From positions 2,373,501 through 2,437,500 of the forward strand of contig BSBK01000970.1 in assembly GCA_027943335.1 (NCBI GenBank): a stretch of 64,000 bases of DNA, written 5' to 3'. Positions 37,577 through 50,299 of this stretch are shown piece by piece. The notes under the pieces are model-generated. The model was not told the DNA's origin and ran no database searches. It saw only the letters and a list, made by a program, of their open reading frames with translations. This stretch comes from Chamaecyparis obtusa (taxonomy: Eukaryota > Streptophyta > Pinopsida > Cupressales > Cupressaceae). Each line of letters opens with the position of its first letter. Within the stretch, counting starts at the first letter, position 1. The position numbers and the translations under genes are program-made.

Positions 37577-40077
37577 TTATCATGCTAATTTTTCTTCTAG
37601 TGATGAAGAAATAAGAATGAAATTTGTTTGGACATGAAAATCTTTATTCAAACTTTGGGACATGTATGAAATTTATTGATGCTATTGATTGTTTGATTAT
37701 GATGACACATTCCCATAAGAAGGTTTGATGTTGGAGTAATGCTCTTTTAATTAGAGGATAACCCTCTTTGTGATACCAGTAATGCCAAGTCATCATGTTT
37801 ATTTTGGACTTTCATCAAGGGTCAATGCTAGGGCTAAAATTGTGTTTATGTTTTAATTTTGTTGTCTTCTAGAAACTTATAATATTGTTTCAACCAGTTC
37901 AAAAACTACAACTCTAGGAAATGAAGGACACATGCAATTAGAAGGTGTTAAAATGCAACCTATGTTTTTGGGATCTTAAATTTAGGAATAAAATGATATG
38001 CACCTAAGGGAGAGACCAATATGACTCAAAGGTATGAAGGATAACTTATTCTTTTGGAATATTGAACTTTGGAAAATAAAACTTAGGGATAATGATGTAA
38101 GGGATGAAATGAAACTTATGTTTTTTGGATTTTTTTGAACTTTTAAAATGTGACTTAGGGATGACAATGCAACCTATGTTTTTGGGTTTTCGGAAAATTA
38201 ATAATGTAACTTAAGGATGGAAATGCAAGGAATGAAAACTAAGGATTATGAAATGGTGTATTTTTTTATTTTTTTAAACTTTGAAAACCTTAGGAATATT
38301 AGCCTAAAGGTATAAACATGGGGAATTGAAGCGAGATCAAGACCTTAAAGGATGATAGAACGATCTAAAGAAAAAAGATAAGGTTAAAATTCACATTGAC
38401 AAGTTGGTGTATTGACACAATAATGATAATGACAAAAGGATAAAGTTTGTACAAGGTCAAGATTCCATGTTCAACATCACAAGGTATAACCCTAAAGCCT
38501 GGATTTTTGGGATTTGCGAAATCTAGTTTAGGTTCTAAATGCAAAATCAAGATGATAATGCAAAGACAATACAACTTTGGAGATAATTAAACTATGATAA
38601 TGTCAAAGGTTGATAATGAGGATTAATATGTAATAATTAGCGGAAAAATACAATCATAAGGGTACATAAATGGATTAGGATATAATGCAAAGGCAATTGT
38701 GACTTAGGATCTAAGGCAATGATGAGGTAATTAGAAAAATGTAATGAAATTAGGCAATGATAAGGACTATGCAAGGATAATGAGGGCTATGTAAGGGATA
38801 ATACAAGGGAAATGCAAAGGAAGAATGAGGACTAATGTAAAGGTTCTAACCTAAGATTGAAAAAAGATTCCATATTTTTGAAAGGTTTTGAGATTCTATG
38901 TTTTGAAAGGTTTGATTAATTTTGGACAATGTTTGAAAATTTTCAGGATTCGAGTGAGGTTTTTGAATAATGCAATAAATAACACTTGCACATGACACAT
39001 CAAGAAGAATGGTTATTTTTTTACCTTTGAACAAACACTTTGCAACCTAGGCTTTTTTGAAGGACAATACTTGTTGAATCCCCTTGCAATAAAATACTAC
39101 ATTTAATTGGATAGATAGATGCTTGGACGCACTGGATCCCCCTTACACAACACACACTTCTTGGGTCCACCAAGCATCAAATTTATAAAGATCCAAAGAC
39201 TTAGATATTTTTTCTATCTTGAATTAAAGAATACATGAGGGACATATTCAAGATGCTTGTATCAAAATCCCTATGTCAATAAATATAAGGATTTTGGACA
39301 CTAAAATAACGAGTTTCTTGTAAGGGCATTTGTTCAAGTAGCTATGCTTGTGGACACTAAAATAATGAGTTTCTTGTAAAGGCAAAACTTACATTCTACA
39401 GGTTTTAATACACCACATAAAAACTGAGGAGATCTTCATCCTGGCATAATTAATCACTTGTTGGTTGTGACATTAATCACAACCACATTTTTTTATATGG
39501 CGGTTCAAAAGAGCTTGGATTTATCCCATTACCACTTTGGTCAATTCCTTGGTGGTGAGTACCTCTTTTTCCAACCAAGGCAAACCCTCTTATCAGGTTT
39601 TATTCTAAACAAATGTGCCAAAACACCAAATACATCAAATAAAATTCATTAACCTTTTTTTAGAAATGAAGTGTGCTCTAATCTAGTGAAAACAAACACA
39701 TAAGTTATAAAAAAAACACAATGTATTCATCATATGTTCTGTAAAAATCCATCAGTAGTTTGACCAATAAATCTTCATCCCATGATTGCCAAAATGCTAC
39801 ATGGATTGATTAGTAACACCGAAAATTTTATGCTAATAGAAATCAAAAGCTTTAGAAAACAAAAAGGAATCATTAAATTAGAAAAAAAGTATACCTTCCC
39901 AACTACACAAATCTTCTCCCAACTACACAACTCTTCTCCTAAATGCATGGGGACAACATCCAACTTCACAGAGAAAGATCCCAAGTGTGTAGAAAATACT
40001 CAAGCACACACTAGAATAGACTAAGTACATAGAAATAGTCCTCAGTGCACAAAATTAGTGACATCTTGCATGCTTAT
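37577..40077. other. AT-rich non-coding stretch with short internal repeats
   Basis: No gene seen. Phrases such as AATGCAACCTATGTTTTTGGG recur between 37950 and 38190. A 34-bp direct repeat lies at 39295-39328 and 39351-39384 (period 56 bp, start TGGACACTAAAATAA). The style resembles long untranslated regions of large Gypsy elements, without proof. Confidence 0.4.
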
Positions 40078-41295
40078 TGTAATCACCTAAAATTGGGCTA
40101 ATAGAACCTAAGGCCCTATTTTCCCTAATTTAGAATAATCTCCTAATTGTGTTAATTTAATCCTCAATTATTAACATAATTCAATAAATTTGATAAAATC
40201 AATAAACTTCACAAATCAAGCATTAATCATCAATAATTGATCAAGAATTACATTAATTATCTAAACCTAATTAATTAAATAATTCTCATTAAATACATGG
40301 TTAGAGTAATTAATTAAAGCAAATTAATAAAAGGCTCAAAACAAATGTCACCTCTCAAGAGACAACAAAGACAAATCCAACGAATGAGAGGAGAATCACA
40401 TGGATCAAGCCTAGAGGCATCTCAACCACTCTTCCGAGGAAGCATCTCAACCGTTCAAATTTGATGGAGTTCAATAAAAGAAGGATTTCTAAACCTTAAA
40501 ATAAGAGTTAATTGTATTTTACATCTACATGTTGCACATTTGATTTCTTATTTAATTGAAGAATATTTCATTTTCATGTAGCATAAGTGCGAAGGGTTAA
40601 TGACTTCCCTAGTTTATGGTTTTTATCATTTCATAGCTTAGAATCTCTCATTCTAGCATTGTATTGTCAGTGTTTAGAGTCTAAGGCTAAGAGAAATTTA
40701 GACTCTAAACAATGACAATACAATGCTAGAATGAGAGATTCTAAGCTATGAAATGATAAAAACCATAAACTAGGGAAGCCATTAATCCTTCACACTTATG
40801 GTATGAAAATGAAATATTCTTTAATTAACTAAGAAATCAAATGTGCAACATGTAGATGTAAAATACAATTAACACTTATTTTGAGGTTTAGAAATCCTTC
40901 TTTTATAGAACTCCATCGAATTTGAATGGTCGAGATGCATCCTAGGAAGAGTGGTTGAAATGTCTCTAGGCTTGATCCATGTGATTCTCCTCTCATTGGT
41001 TGGATTTGTCTTTCTTGTCCCTTGAGAGGTGACATTTGTTTTGAGCCTTTTATTAATTTGCTTTAATTAATTACTCTAGCCATGCATTTAATGAGAATTA
41101 TTTAATTAATTAGGCTTAGAGGTAATTCTTGATCAATTTTTGATGATTAATGCTTGATATGTGAAGTTTATTGATTTTATCAAATTTATCAAATTATGTT
41201 AATAATCGAGGATTAAATTAACACAATTAGGAGATTATTTTGAATTAGGGAAAATAGGGCCTTAGGTTCTATTATCCCAATTTTAGGTGATTACA
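40078..41295. repeat. 1.2-kb palindrome with LTR-like arms
   Basis: The left arm (40078-40684, 607 bp) and right arm (40698-41295, 598 bp) are inverted copies around a 13-bp spacer. Outer ends are TGTAATCACCTAAAATTGGG and its complement. The inner ends pair as GAGTCTAA/TTAGACTC. Identity is high by eye with scattered substitutions and small indels. Each arm resembles the start of an LTR: TG terminus, AT-rich body, and TATA-like CAATAAAAGAAGG. No target duplication is visible (CTTAT against ACCAC). Confidence 0.9.
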
Positions 41296-42111
41296 ACCAC
41301 ATCCTTCTATTTTTGGATATTCATTTAGCCACATGTGCACCTCTATGTTTCTATTATGAATTTTTACCTTCTAGTAGTTCATTATGATAATGATACATCT
41401 TTTAGCTTAATTATTTATATAATTATTCTTATGTGCCTTAAGTCCTAGTTATTAAATATTTGATCATTCAAGCAATCTTTTATGACAAAAGTACTATAAC
41501 AAAAAGGGAAGTGAAGTTGCTTGACTCTCTTTGAGTAAGATTAAGTTAATCATACCCATCCTTTACTTGTCTGTATTCTAATGTTTGACAAAAGAGGGTG
41601 TGGTCATATATAGTTAGAGTTTTGTCCATCTGTCTTTCATAAATGAAATCATATATATCATGATCAAATGTTTATGCATAACATTATAATAATTGGGAAA
41701 TAGAAGTACATATATTCACAAAATAGATGAGTGAATATAAGAACATGCTTCAGGAGTCATACAATATTGGTCTTGGAATAAAACATTTGATAAAAAAAAG
41801 CCACTAAGTGATGAGAACAATAGTACTAAGAGGAGGCGGGGGTTTGCGATCACTCACCCCACCCCATACATCAATAATGTCTGAAGTGATTTCAAGGATA
41901 TCCCAACCTTCATTTGTGTACGTATTTATCTTGAGCATTACCGTGATTTAAAGAAATTGACAGAGCTACCCAAGGGAGCCACTTTGAAGAAATAACAATT
42001 GGTCATCCATGGTAAACATCAACCGACATCCCATCACCTAGAAAAGGGTACCCATGAGTGGCACCTTGAGGGGGGAGAGGTGGTATTTGGCTAACTAGAT
42101 TTGTTAGGAAT
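41296..42111. other. Non-coding stretch left of Copia C
   Basis: No supported gene. It ends in AGATT (42107-42111), the left target-site copy of Copia C. Confidence 0.55.
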
Positions 42112-43351
42112 AACAGTCCACCAATACAACTGAGAGGGGTGGTGAATCAATTGTATGACAGATTATTAAACTTTAAACTTTGAATAGAAGCAATATTAAA
42201 TCAAATGAACACAATGAATGCCAACACAATAACACAATATTTGTTGTTGAGGAAACCATGTTAAAGGTAAAACCCTGGTGGGAATTAACACCCACTAATG
42301 ATGTACTGAGAGTATAGTATCCTTGTTAGAAGATCTAACCCTGTTAGGAGTTGATTAAAACATTACAGTACACAGTCCTTGTTAGAGGACAAACCCTATT
42401 AGGAGTCAAGAAAATAAGGTAGGCTCACTACCTAAAGAAGGTTATGTCCACCTTCAGAACTCATTGTTCGCAACACAAGTGTATGTAAAGAGATACACAA
42501 TCTTTGAACTATCTGATAGCAATTGTCTTTGCTTGATCAATTCCAATGAAGTATATAAGTTATCCTCTGCTCTACATCCAGTAGACACAAGCTCACAACT
42601 TCCACAATCCTCTTTTACATCACATACATTTTGCTATATCTTTTCAAAAGAAAAGATCTTACATATATACCCTATTACAAAATAAATTATCAGGTTAACC
42701 AATTAGGCTTTCCTAATATACAAATGATTACATAACTCCTTGCTAAGATACCCATGGTAGCTAAGACAAGTATACAATAATCACAATTCAATAATTAAGT
42801 ACCAACATCCTTAAATCATGCTAGTCATTCATGATACACGCTACAACTTTGAAGTCGGCTTCCAAATAGGTCATCTCTAGAACACACACCACAGCTAATG
42901 TCATCCTGCTTTATGTAACTTGCTAAGATCAATGAACATTCTTCAGTACCCTATCTATCATCCCTAAAGCTTTCATACATTGAATCCTCATCGCCTATAA
43001 GATATACCCAAAACTCAGAGACTTACTCTGTCAGCTTCCATTGTCATTGTCCAATAACTAGTCTTCACCAAATCTTTTGTAACTCAACTAATAGGCAATA
43101 TTACATCATGCAATCTTAGATATATGATCACAACACCTTCCTATACACACAAACTGACTTCACATGTTCTTAATCATTCATACAATATCCATACACTTTA
43201 ATAACCAACCTGTTCTCTTCATAGAAACATATGTTGACATTAGTGACAAAACATGAATGACATCAGTAGTAATTCCAACATCACTCAACGTAGTGATTAA
43301 ACATATTAAATGTATCCAAAAATCTCCCTAATGCATTAAAAATATCCAATA
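42112..43351 (-). repeat. Copia C 3' LTR
   Basis: 1240-bp direct repeat of the right LTR. On the plus strand it starts TGTTAGGAATAACAG. Its other end reads CCAATA where the right copy has CCAACA, so the terminal dinucleotide TG has mutated to TA in element sense. Confidence 0.92.
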
Positions 43352-43365
43352 ATCTCCCCCTTTGG
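43352..43365 (-). promoter_or_regulatory. Copia C polypurine tract
   Basis: In element sense CCAAAGGGGGAGAT directly precedes the 3' LTR. Confidence 0.85.
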
Positions 43366-45195
43366 CATTGATGGCAACATATAGGAAAATCCATCAACCC
43401 AAAAGTATTATTTCAGTACCTTTACCACATAGTCTCTTTCCCGTAGGATTTTCATAGTCTCTTTCCCCATTTGACAACAATGGAAAAGGGTGCCATGTTA
43501 TCAACTATCTTCAACAATCACTCCCCCTAAGGAGTAGATCCACACATCAAGTCTAGAACATGATAAGGCTCTGAAAACCTCTGGAGTGATGCATCCCTGC
43601 ATCATTTAATTCTCACTAGGAGGGGCCTCCACCCCAAGCATACCTATGAGATACTCAAAGGTATCTTTTGGCAATGACTTTGTAAAGATGTCTGCTATCT
43701 ATTTCTTTGTGATAATGTATTCCAACCTTATTTCTTTCTCTTCTACCTTGTCTCTCAAGAAGTGATATTTAATAGAAATATGGTTAGTTTTAGAATGCAT
43801 CACATGATTCTTTAACATGTTTACTGTACTGGTGTTATCACAATCGATAACCACTGGTTCAAGAAAAACTTATTCCAATATATTTCAGTATTTGTTTCAT
43901 CCAAACAATTTGAGTGTAGTTAATAGCAACATCAACATACCTTCCCCCCACCCATGTTACATATAGACTCACCCCCTACTAACAATTTCGGATCCAACAC
44001 CCTCTACAAAACACCCATTAGAAGAGTAGGGCCTTTTTCTTACCCAACTGCCACCTACCCTTACCTCACCCACCTTCGCTACCCAACCACCACCTACCCT
44101 TCCCTACCGTTCCCTACCCAACCTAACCTATCTGTTGTTAGCTGTAGAATTGATAGGGGGCCGAACCACCTTGTTCCATAGTAGGGTCCCTCCCATTCCA
44201 ATATCTTTCAGTATTTGTTTAATCCAAACAATTTGAGTGCAGTTTAATAGCAACATCAACATACTTAGATTCTACAATAGATTGAACTCTACAATCTTGC
44301 TTTTTACTTCGCCATGAAACCAACTTTTTCCAAGGAAAAATGCACCGCCGCTAGTACTCTTCATGTCATCAATATTCCCTGCCCAATTAGCATCAGTATA
44401 TACGTGAAGTTCAAAGTCATCATTTTTATCATACCATAAGCCATATTCCATTGTTCCTTTCAGATATCTAAGTATCCTCTTTACAACAACTAGGTGTGTC
44501 TCTTTAGGTTCTACCTGATATCTAGCCACAATTTCAACAACATTAGCAATATCTGGTTTGGTGTGAGTCAGATATTGTAATCCACCAACCATTGATCTGT
44601 ACTTGGTCTAAAAAACACTCTTTGTCTCACCTTTATTTGTTAGTTTATGACTAGTCACCATGGGTGTACCAATTGGTTTACAGTCTTCCATTCCAAAAAA
44701 TTTCAACATTTCTTTAAGATACTTAGTCTAAGAAATAAAAATCTCATTCTTGTTCTAATTTATTTGCATTCCTAGAAAGAATTTCATTTCACCTATCATG
44801 GACATCTCAAATTCATTTTCCATCTCTTTAGAAAATTTCTTACACATTTCATCATTGCCTCCGAAGATAATATCATCAACAAAAACTTATATTATAAGAA
44901 TTCCATCTTCACTAGCTCTTAAATACAAGTTACTATCAACATTACCTTTTCTGAACCCAAGGTGAAGTAAGTATTTGTCTAACCTTGCATACTAAGCCCT
45001 TGGAGCTTGCTTTAGTCCATACAGTGCCTTCTTCAACTTGCATACCATGTCTTCATCTTCAGATAGAGGAAATCCATCAAGTCGTTCAATATAAACTTCT
45101 TCTTCAAGATCCCCATTCAAAAATGCATATTTTACATCCATCTAATATACCTTGAAGTCCTTATGTGCAGCATAAGCCAAGAATAATCTTAAACA
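43366..45195 (-). pseudogene. Copia C reverse transcriptase and RNase H, with insertion
   Basis: On the minus strand RT begins abruptly near 45195 with LFLAYAAHKDFKVY, then [30 protein letters not shown] near 45010, an intact FVDDIIFGGNDEM near 44870, and MIGEMKFFLGM. The N-terminal part of RT is missing. RNase H motifs follow: MVGGLQYLTHTKPDIAN at 44592, DANWAGNIDDMKSTSGG near 44380, NCTQIVWIKQILKDIG near 44225. A 254-bp C-rich insertion interrupts the domain, after which CDNTS and MHSKTNHISIKYHFLRD motifs resume toward 43800. Several stops (near 44990, 44890, 44755, 44610) add to the damage. Not functional. Confidence 0.85.
43872..44264. repeat. 69-bp duplication flanking a C-rich insertion in Copia C
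   Basis: The segment starting ATTCCAATAT(A/C)TTTCAG occurs at 43872-43940 and again at 44195-44264. Between them lie 254 bp of unrelated, strongly C-rich sequence on the plus strand (repeated CTACCC and CCACC phrases). The duplication belongs to RNase H coding sequence, so the insert is secondary. Confidence 0.85.
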
Positions 45196-46957
45196 TTTTC
45201 TCTTTAGACCTGATTCATTCTCTACTTTTGCTTTGAATATCTTGAAATTTTCAAATGCTTCTAATTTCTCTTTCAAGTAAGTGATCCACATCATTCTAGA
45301 AAAGTCATCAACAAAAAGTATAAAATACCTTTCACCATAGTATGATCTTGTCCTTGTAGGCCCACATAGGTCTGTCTGGTGCTTCTAGTCTATTTTCCCA
45401 TAACACATTCTCTACATATGGTGTTAGATGGTTTCACAATCTTCGGTAGGTCTCTTATTGCATTAGTCAAGCTTGCCTTCACAATATTATCAAAATTAAC
45501 ATAAAAAAATCTTATGTGCCATAACCAACTATCATCTATCTTCGAAACAAAGTAAAAAGATTCAGATGTATTTAACTCAAATACATTACCTCTAGATTTA
45601 GTACCGGTTGCAATCAAGTTTCTTGTCTTACCTCTAATAAAACATCTCCCATCAATGAACTTTAATCGATATCCCTTATCCATTAGTTGTTGAACACTCA
45701 ACAAGTTATGCTTAAATCCACCAACAAGCAGTACATTGTCAGTATTATTCCTTCCATCCAAATAAATAGATCCTACTCCTATGATAGGTTTAGGAACATT
45801 ATCTCCGAATCTTACAACACCACCATCATATTTTATTAGTTTAACAAACTTATTTTTGTCTCCAGTCATATGATGTGAGCAACCACTGTCTATAACCCAT
45901 TCAAATTTCTTATCAACATGTGATACTAAAGATTTTTCCTCGTGTACTGGTTTTTCATATTTGATATCAATAAATCCAATCTCCTCATAATTCAAATCAT
46001 CATCATCAGAAATACCTTCACTAGCATAATAACATTCCTTATCCTTTGAATACTTAGGCTTGAAAAACTTAGGTTTGTGCTTAGGAACTCTTGTAGGACA
46101 TCTAGATGCAAAGTGACCTATCTTATTGCATGAAGAACATTTTAAAGGTAACTTTCCTTCAAATTTACCCTTACCTCTCTTTTCTCTTCTAGCGACCAGT
46201 GCAACAAGTTCATTTATCTTTCTCTCCTCTTCTTGTATCTGTTCCCATTCATCAGCATATTCACCAAGATCTTCTTTTATGTTTTCACTGTTGGTGCTTG
46301 GAATTGCAGATCTTATCTCCTTGTGTGTAGATGCCTTCAATGTTGTTTCAACTTTAGGTACAAAATATCCCATTTCTGCAGCTTCAAAGATAGTTAGCTT
46401 TGCAATCAACATTTCTTTGCTAAAGTTTGGAGTTAAAGGTATAATTTATTCTATAGCGTGAACTTTGGTCTTGCAGATTGGTGTCAATGATCTAAGGATC
46501 TTCGCAATGGCTTCTTCCTCTTCATAGGTGCCTCCATAATTTCTGATTCCAATCACAACCTCTGTAACTCTTTGTACATAAGCCCCAATGCTTTCATCAT
46601 CCTTCATTTGCAGCTTCTCCATCCTTGTTTTCCAGTTTTGCAACTTCGCTTGCTTGTTAAACTTATCTCCTTCATACAATGCTTCTAATCTTGTCCAAAT
46701 ATTGTGTGTCGAATCCAGATCTTTAACTTCAGTGAATTCTCCTTCAGAGAGTGCGTTGATCAATACTTCCCTTGAAATATCTTCTTTTCATCATTAGTAG
46801 CTTTATCCAATTCATCCTCAGCCTTCATGGTTTTGTCATTCTTTGTAATCATCCAATAGTCGATGCCCAAACATAGCAAATGAGTTTACATCTTGTTCTT
46901 CCAACTGTCAAAGTTTTCAGGATCAAATTTTGGACTATCCTTCCTATAGAATGTCAT
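45196..46957 (-). pseudogene. Copia C gag, protease and N-terminal integrase
   Basis: Gag starts at ATG 46957 (MTFYRKDSPKFDPENFDSW). It has an early stop and one frame change near 46795, then runs in one frame from 46763 to 45390 with one stop near 46444 (the 46412-45390 ORF is 340 residues). Zinc knuckle CSSCNKIGHFASRC is intact (residues about 91-104 of that ORF), and the protease active site is intact: WVIDSGCSHHMTGDKNKF near 45890. Integrase N-terminus: LWHIRFFYVNFDN (a second histidine is lost, normally RFGHVNF) and CRECVMGK, then TAG near 45390. The core is readable in another frame to KVENESGLKRKCLR near 45195, where it is cut. This is the best-kept gag-protease in the window. Confidence 0.88.
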
Positions 46958-47004
46958 CTCCAAGATCACCTCAAGCTGTTAAGCTTTCTCTCCAAGGACC
47001 AGTA

Positions 47005-47016
47005 GCTCTGATACCA
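47005..47016 (-). promoter_or_regulatory. Copia C primer binding site (initiator Met tRNA)
   Basis: In element sense TGGTATCAGAGC, two bases after the LTR end CCTAACA. Confidence 0.92.
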
Positions 47017-47018
47017 AT

Positions 47019-48281
47019 TGTTAGGAATAACAGTCCAACAATACAACTGAGAGGGGGGGGTGGGTGGTGGTGGGGTGAATCAATTGTACGACATATTATT
47101 AAACTTTAAACTTTGAATAGCAACAATATCAAATTAAATGAGCACAATGAATGCCAACACAATAACATAATATTTGTTGTCGAGGAAACCCTGTTAAAGG
47201 TAAAACCCCAATGGGAATTAACACCCACTAATGATGTACTGAGAGTATAGTATCCTTGTTAGAAGATCTAGCCCTGTTAGGAGCTGATTAAAATATTACA
47301 ATACACCATTCTTGTTAGAGGACAAACCCTGTTAGGAGTCAAGAAAATAAGGTAGGCTCACTGCCCAAAGAAGGTTATGTCCACCTTCAGAATTCACAGT
47401 TTGCAACACAAATGTATGTAATGAGATACACAATCTTTGAACTGTTTGATAGCAATTATCTTTTCTTGATCAGTTCCAATGAAGTATATAAGTTATCCTC
47501 TGCTTTACATCAAAAAGACACAAGCTCACAGCTTCCACAATCCTCTTTTACATCACATACATTTTGCCATATATTTTCAAAAGAAAAGATCTTACATAAT
47601 ACCCTATTACAAAATAAATGATCAGGTCATCCAATTAGGCTTTCCTAATATATAAATGATTACATAACTCCTTGCTAAGATACCCACGGTATCTAAGACA
47701 AGTATACAGTAATTACAATTCAATAATTAAGGACCAACATTCGTAAATCATGATCGTCATTCATGATACACGATACAACTCTTAAGTTAGCTTCCAAATA
47801 GGTCATCTCTAGAACACATGCCACAACTGACGCCATCCTACTTTTGTACCTTGTTAAGATCAACGAACATTCTTCAGTACCCTATCTGTCATCCCTAAAG
47901 CTTGCATACACTGAATCCACATCCCCTATAAGATATACCCAAAACTCAGAGACTTACTCTGTCAGCTTCCATTGTCATTGTCCAGTAACCAGTCTTCACC
48001 AAATCTTCTGTAACTTAGCCAATATGCAATATTATATAATACGATCTTAGATATAAGATCACAACACCTTCCTATACACACAACTGAGTTCGCACGTTCT
48101 GAATCATCTGTACAGTATCCGTACACTGTAATAACCAACATGTTCTCTTCATAGAAACATATGTTGACATCAGTAACAAAACACGAATGACAACAGTAGT
48201 AATTCCAACATCACTCAACGTAATGATTAAACATATTAAATGTATCCAACAATCTCCCTAATGCATTAGCAATATCCAACA
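47019..48281 (-). repeat. Copia C 5' LTR
   Basis: 1263 bp, plus-strand ends TGTTAGGAATAAC and CAATATCCAACA, followed by target copy AGATT (48282-48286). A G-rich expansion (GGGGGGGGTGGGTGG) near 47054 is absent from the other LTR. Confidence 0.92.
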
Positions 48282-48744
48282 AGATTGTGTTGCACTTTTG
48301 TGACCACCAACGTAACTATAAGGAGACTTAGTGTAAAAAACATAGTGGCTCCTCCATATGTGATGTTTGCAAGCAAGAGAAAAATCATGGCAAGTTAGAG
48401 ATGAAGGCACTCTTGCAATAGTATAAGGGTCATTCCCCTAATTTTCAAGCAACTCTTGAAAGTGAGTCACTTCTAAGAAAAACCCTACGAGTTTGCACTA
48501 GATTTGTGAGAAAACATCAAAGATGGAGGCACTCCTGCAATAGTACAAGGACCAATGCCCTAGTGGTCAAGGAAATCTCGAAAGTGAGTCGCTTCAAAGA
48601 AAAACTTGTGGGTTTGCACCAAGATTTGTGAGAAAATATTAGAAAAAATGATAACTTTAGAAAAGAGCGAAATATTTTTGACTGAAATGGTACAATGAGC
48701 TAAAATGACAAAATTACTATCTTTTCAAATGACGAAGATAATTC
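48282..48744. other. Non-coding stretch
   Basis: Starts with the right target copy of Copia C. A phrase GAAAGTGAGTC(A/G)CTTC recurs near 48460 and 48580 as part of a ~120-bp imperfect direct repeat (GATGGAGGCACTC, CAATAGTA(C/T)AAGG). It may be the end of the LINE to the right. Confidence 0.45.
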
Positions 48745-49650
48745 TCACCCTAGAAGCATCCTAGTTTTGATTATATTTGTAGGGAATGTGAGGCTAATCT
48801 TCGAGAAGAGGCATATGCCTGGAGAAAGGATTTGATCTACAAGGTTAAAAGAAGCCATGAATCTATTTCTAAAGTTGTTGAGCTTTAAGCCAAAAGCAAA
48901 AGAGATGCTTGAGAGATTCCAATTGACCACATAAAGGACAATGAGCATCCCAAATAACCATATGATAAAGCTTAGATCCCATTGGCAAGCTTTAGAAAAG
49001 AATACACCAAGCGAAGTAGATGAGCTTGGGTTTGACAACAGATGACCAAATGCTAAAGAACTCAAGTTGTCATACTAAGATTGATGGTTGCAAATGCCAT
49101 CTTTATTTTAAATTGGGCACCATAGGGAGATGAGGAGAAAGTTAACGAGATCCAAGATGTCACTTATAATTACAAAAATAAGTATTCGAATTCCACCTCC
49201 AATCTCTCCATCGAGGCTTGGTAGATAAACACCAATTTTATGTATCATATCAATAGGGATGACCCCCATAATTGTATTAAATTTCTTTGATCTAGAAGAG
49301 AAAGACAAAACTTAGCCTTAAGTTTGTCATAGGACATGTGATTTATAAAAAGTTATGGAGAACAAATCTCGAGGTCATTGGATACCTTTTTTGTGAAATC
49401 ATAAGGTGTTGACCCTTGATAGTTAGGCCATAGGGAGACCTTGATTCTGCAGAAAAGGAGAATGCAATATATTGTATTGATTAAGGGGAAGGCCATCCCT
49501 AAAATTAGACCCATCCCATTAGAGTTAAGACTTAACAACTTTCCAATCCCCTTCCAGGTTGATCTATTGTTCGAGTGACCTAACAAAATAATGCTAAAGA
49601 AGAATCTTCCATACTTAATTGCCAAAATATTACGCATAATGCATTTCACA
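48745..49650 (-). pseudogene. LINE (L1-type) 3' fragment with zf-RVT domain
   Basis: Minus strand, frames broken. The clearest part is the zinc-binding domain that follows plant L1 reverse transcriptases (zf-RVT): WSSVVKPKLIYFAW near 49040, then WDAHCPLCGQLESLKHLF at about 48900-48955. Upstream (49353-49650) a YGRFFF and TWKGIGKLL stretch fits the RT C-terminal region that normally comes before it. The RT core itself is absent, which is usual for 5'-truncated LINE copies. The protein would have copied LINE RNA at the target site. Several stops and frameshifts make it inactive. I did not find a poly(A) tail or target duplication. Confidence 0.68.
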
Positions 49651-50299
49651 CATAAAACTAGCCCTTAAAATTGAGTGGATAAATATATTTTTATCATAAG
49701 AAATTCTTCTCTCATAGGTACTAATGCACCAACTTACAAATTTCTTACGAACTTAAAAATTTGTTTAATCTCTATATCATTAAAAAGTACAAGTCAGATT
49801 TAAGATATTGTTTTGAGTTTTGTTAAATATATTAAAATATAATATCGTAATACTTTGAAGTTATTTTTTGGTAGCAGTTGCAAGAAACGAGTCCCCCACT
49901 TCGTGGGACCATAGCTGGATGATCTGTCTCTTTTGTTGAGTAGTTCCAATGCGTAGAATGTACTTTCGAGTTTGAAAATTAAGGCGGGCACTTTAATGCT
50001 GCCTCCAAATTCGAAATACATCATTCCTTCTTTTAATCTTCTTCGTCCTCTGCGATGCACCTGTCAAACCATCTGTTCCAACACTTCTAATCCAGTAAAC
50101 CCTAGTCAATGGTTGCTAAGCACCAAAATGCAGCTCACTCTGAACATTTTTTCGAAATCCTGCAAAAGAATTGATTCCTGAATTAATTTCGGGAGACCGG
50201 CATTCATTTTGAGTCGAAGCAATCAAGCGGCTTTCACATATACGTGCGAGGGTTGTCGTAATTTTACACACATTTCCGAAGTTCTTTTGTTAGTGAAAT
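49651..50299 (+). promoter_or_regulatory. Presumed promoter and 5' UTR of the kinesin gene
   Basis: The 250 bases before the kinesin ATG are less AT-rich than the surroundings and contain CT-rich stretches (TTCTTTTAATCTTCTTCGTCCTC near 50027), as in plant 5' UTRs. No TATA box or transcription start can be fixed from sequence alone. An in-frame TGA at 50294-50296 lies two codons before the ATG. Confidence 0.4.

Larger units (their letters stand above)
42112..48281 (-). mobile_element. Copia C: LTR retrotransposon with perfect target duplication
   Basis: A 6.2-kb minus-strand element with LTRs at 42112-43351 and 47019-48281, a perfect Met-initiator primer site, a purine tract and target copies AGATT on both sides. 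Its gag-protease part is well kept. An internal deletion joins the middle of integrase to RT, and a C-rich insertion lies in RNase H. LTRs share short CTAACAAGG/CCTGTTAGG-like motifs with Copia B. Confidence 0.93.

Noticed and set aside
43954..44181. 75-residue plus-strand ORF in the C-rich insert
   Set aside because: It is low-complexity proline, tyrosine and threonine from CTACCC repeats without start context or similarity.
43941..44194. C-rich insert as telomere-type repeat (CCCTAAA)
   Set aside because: CTACCC and CCACC phrases are irregular and do not match the plant telomere unit.
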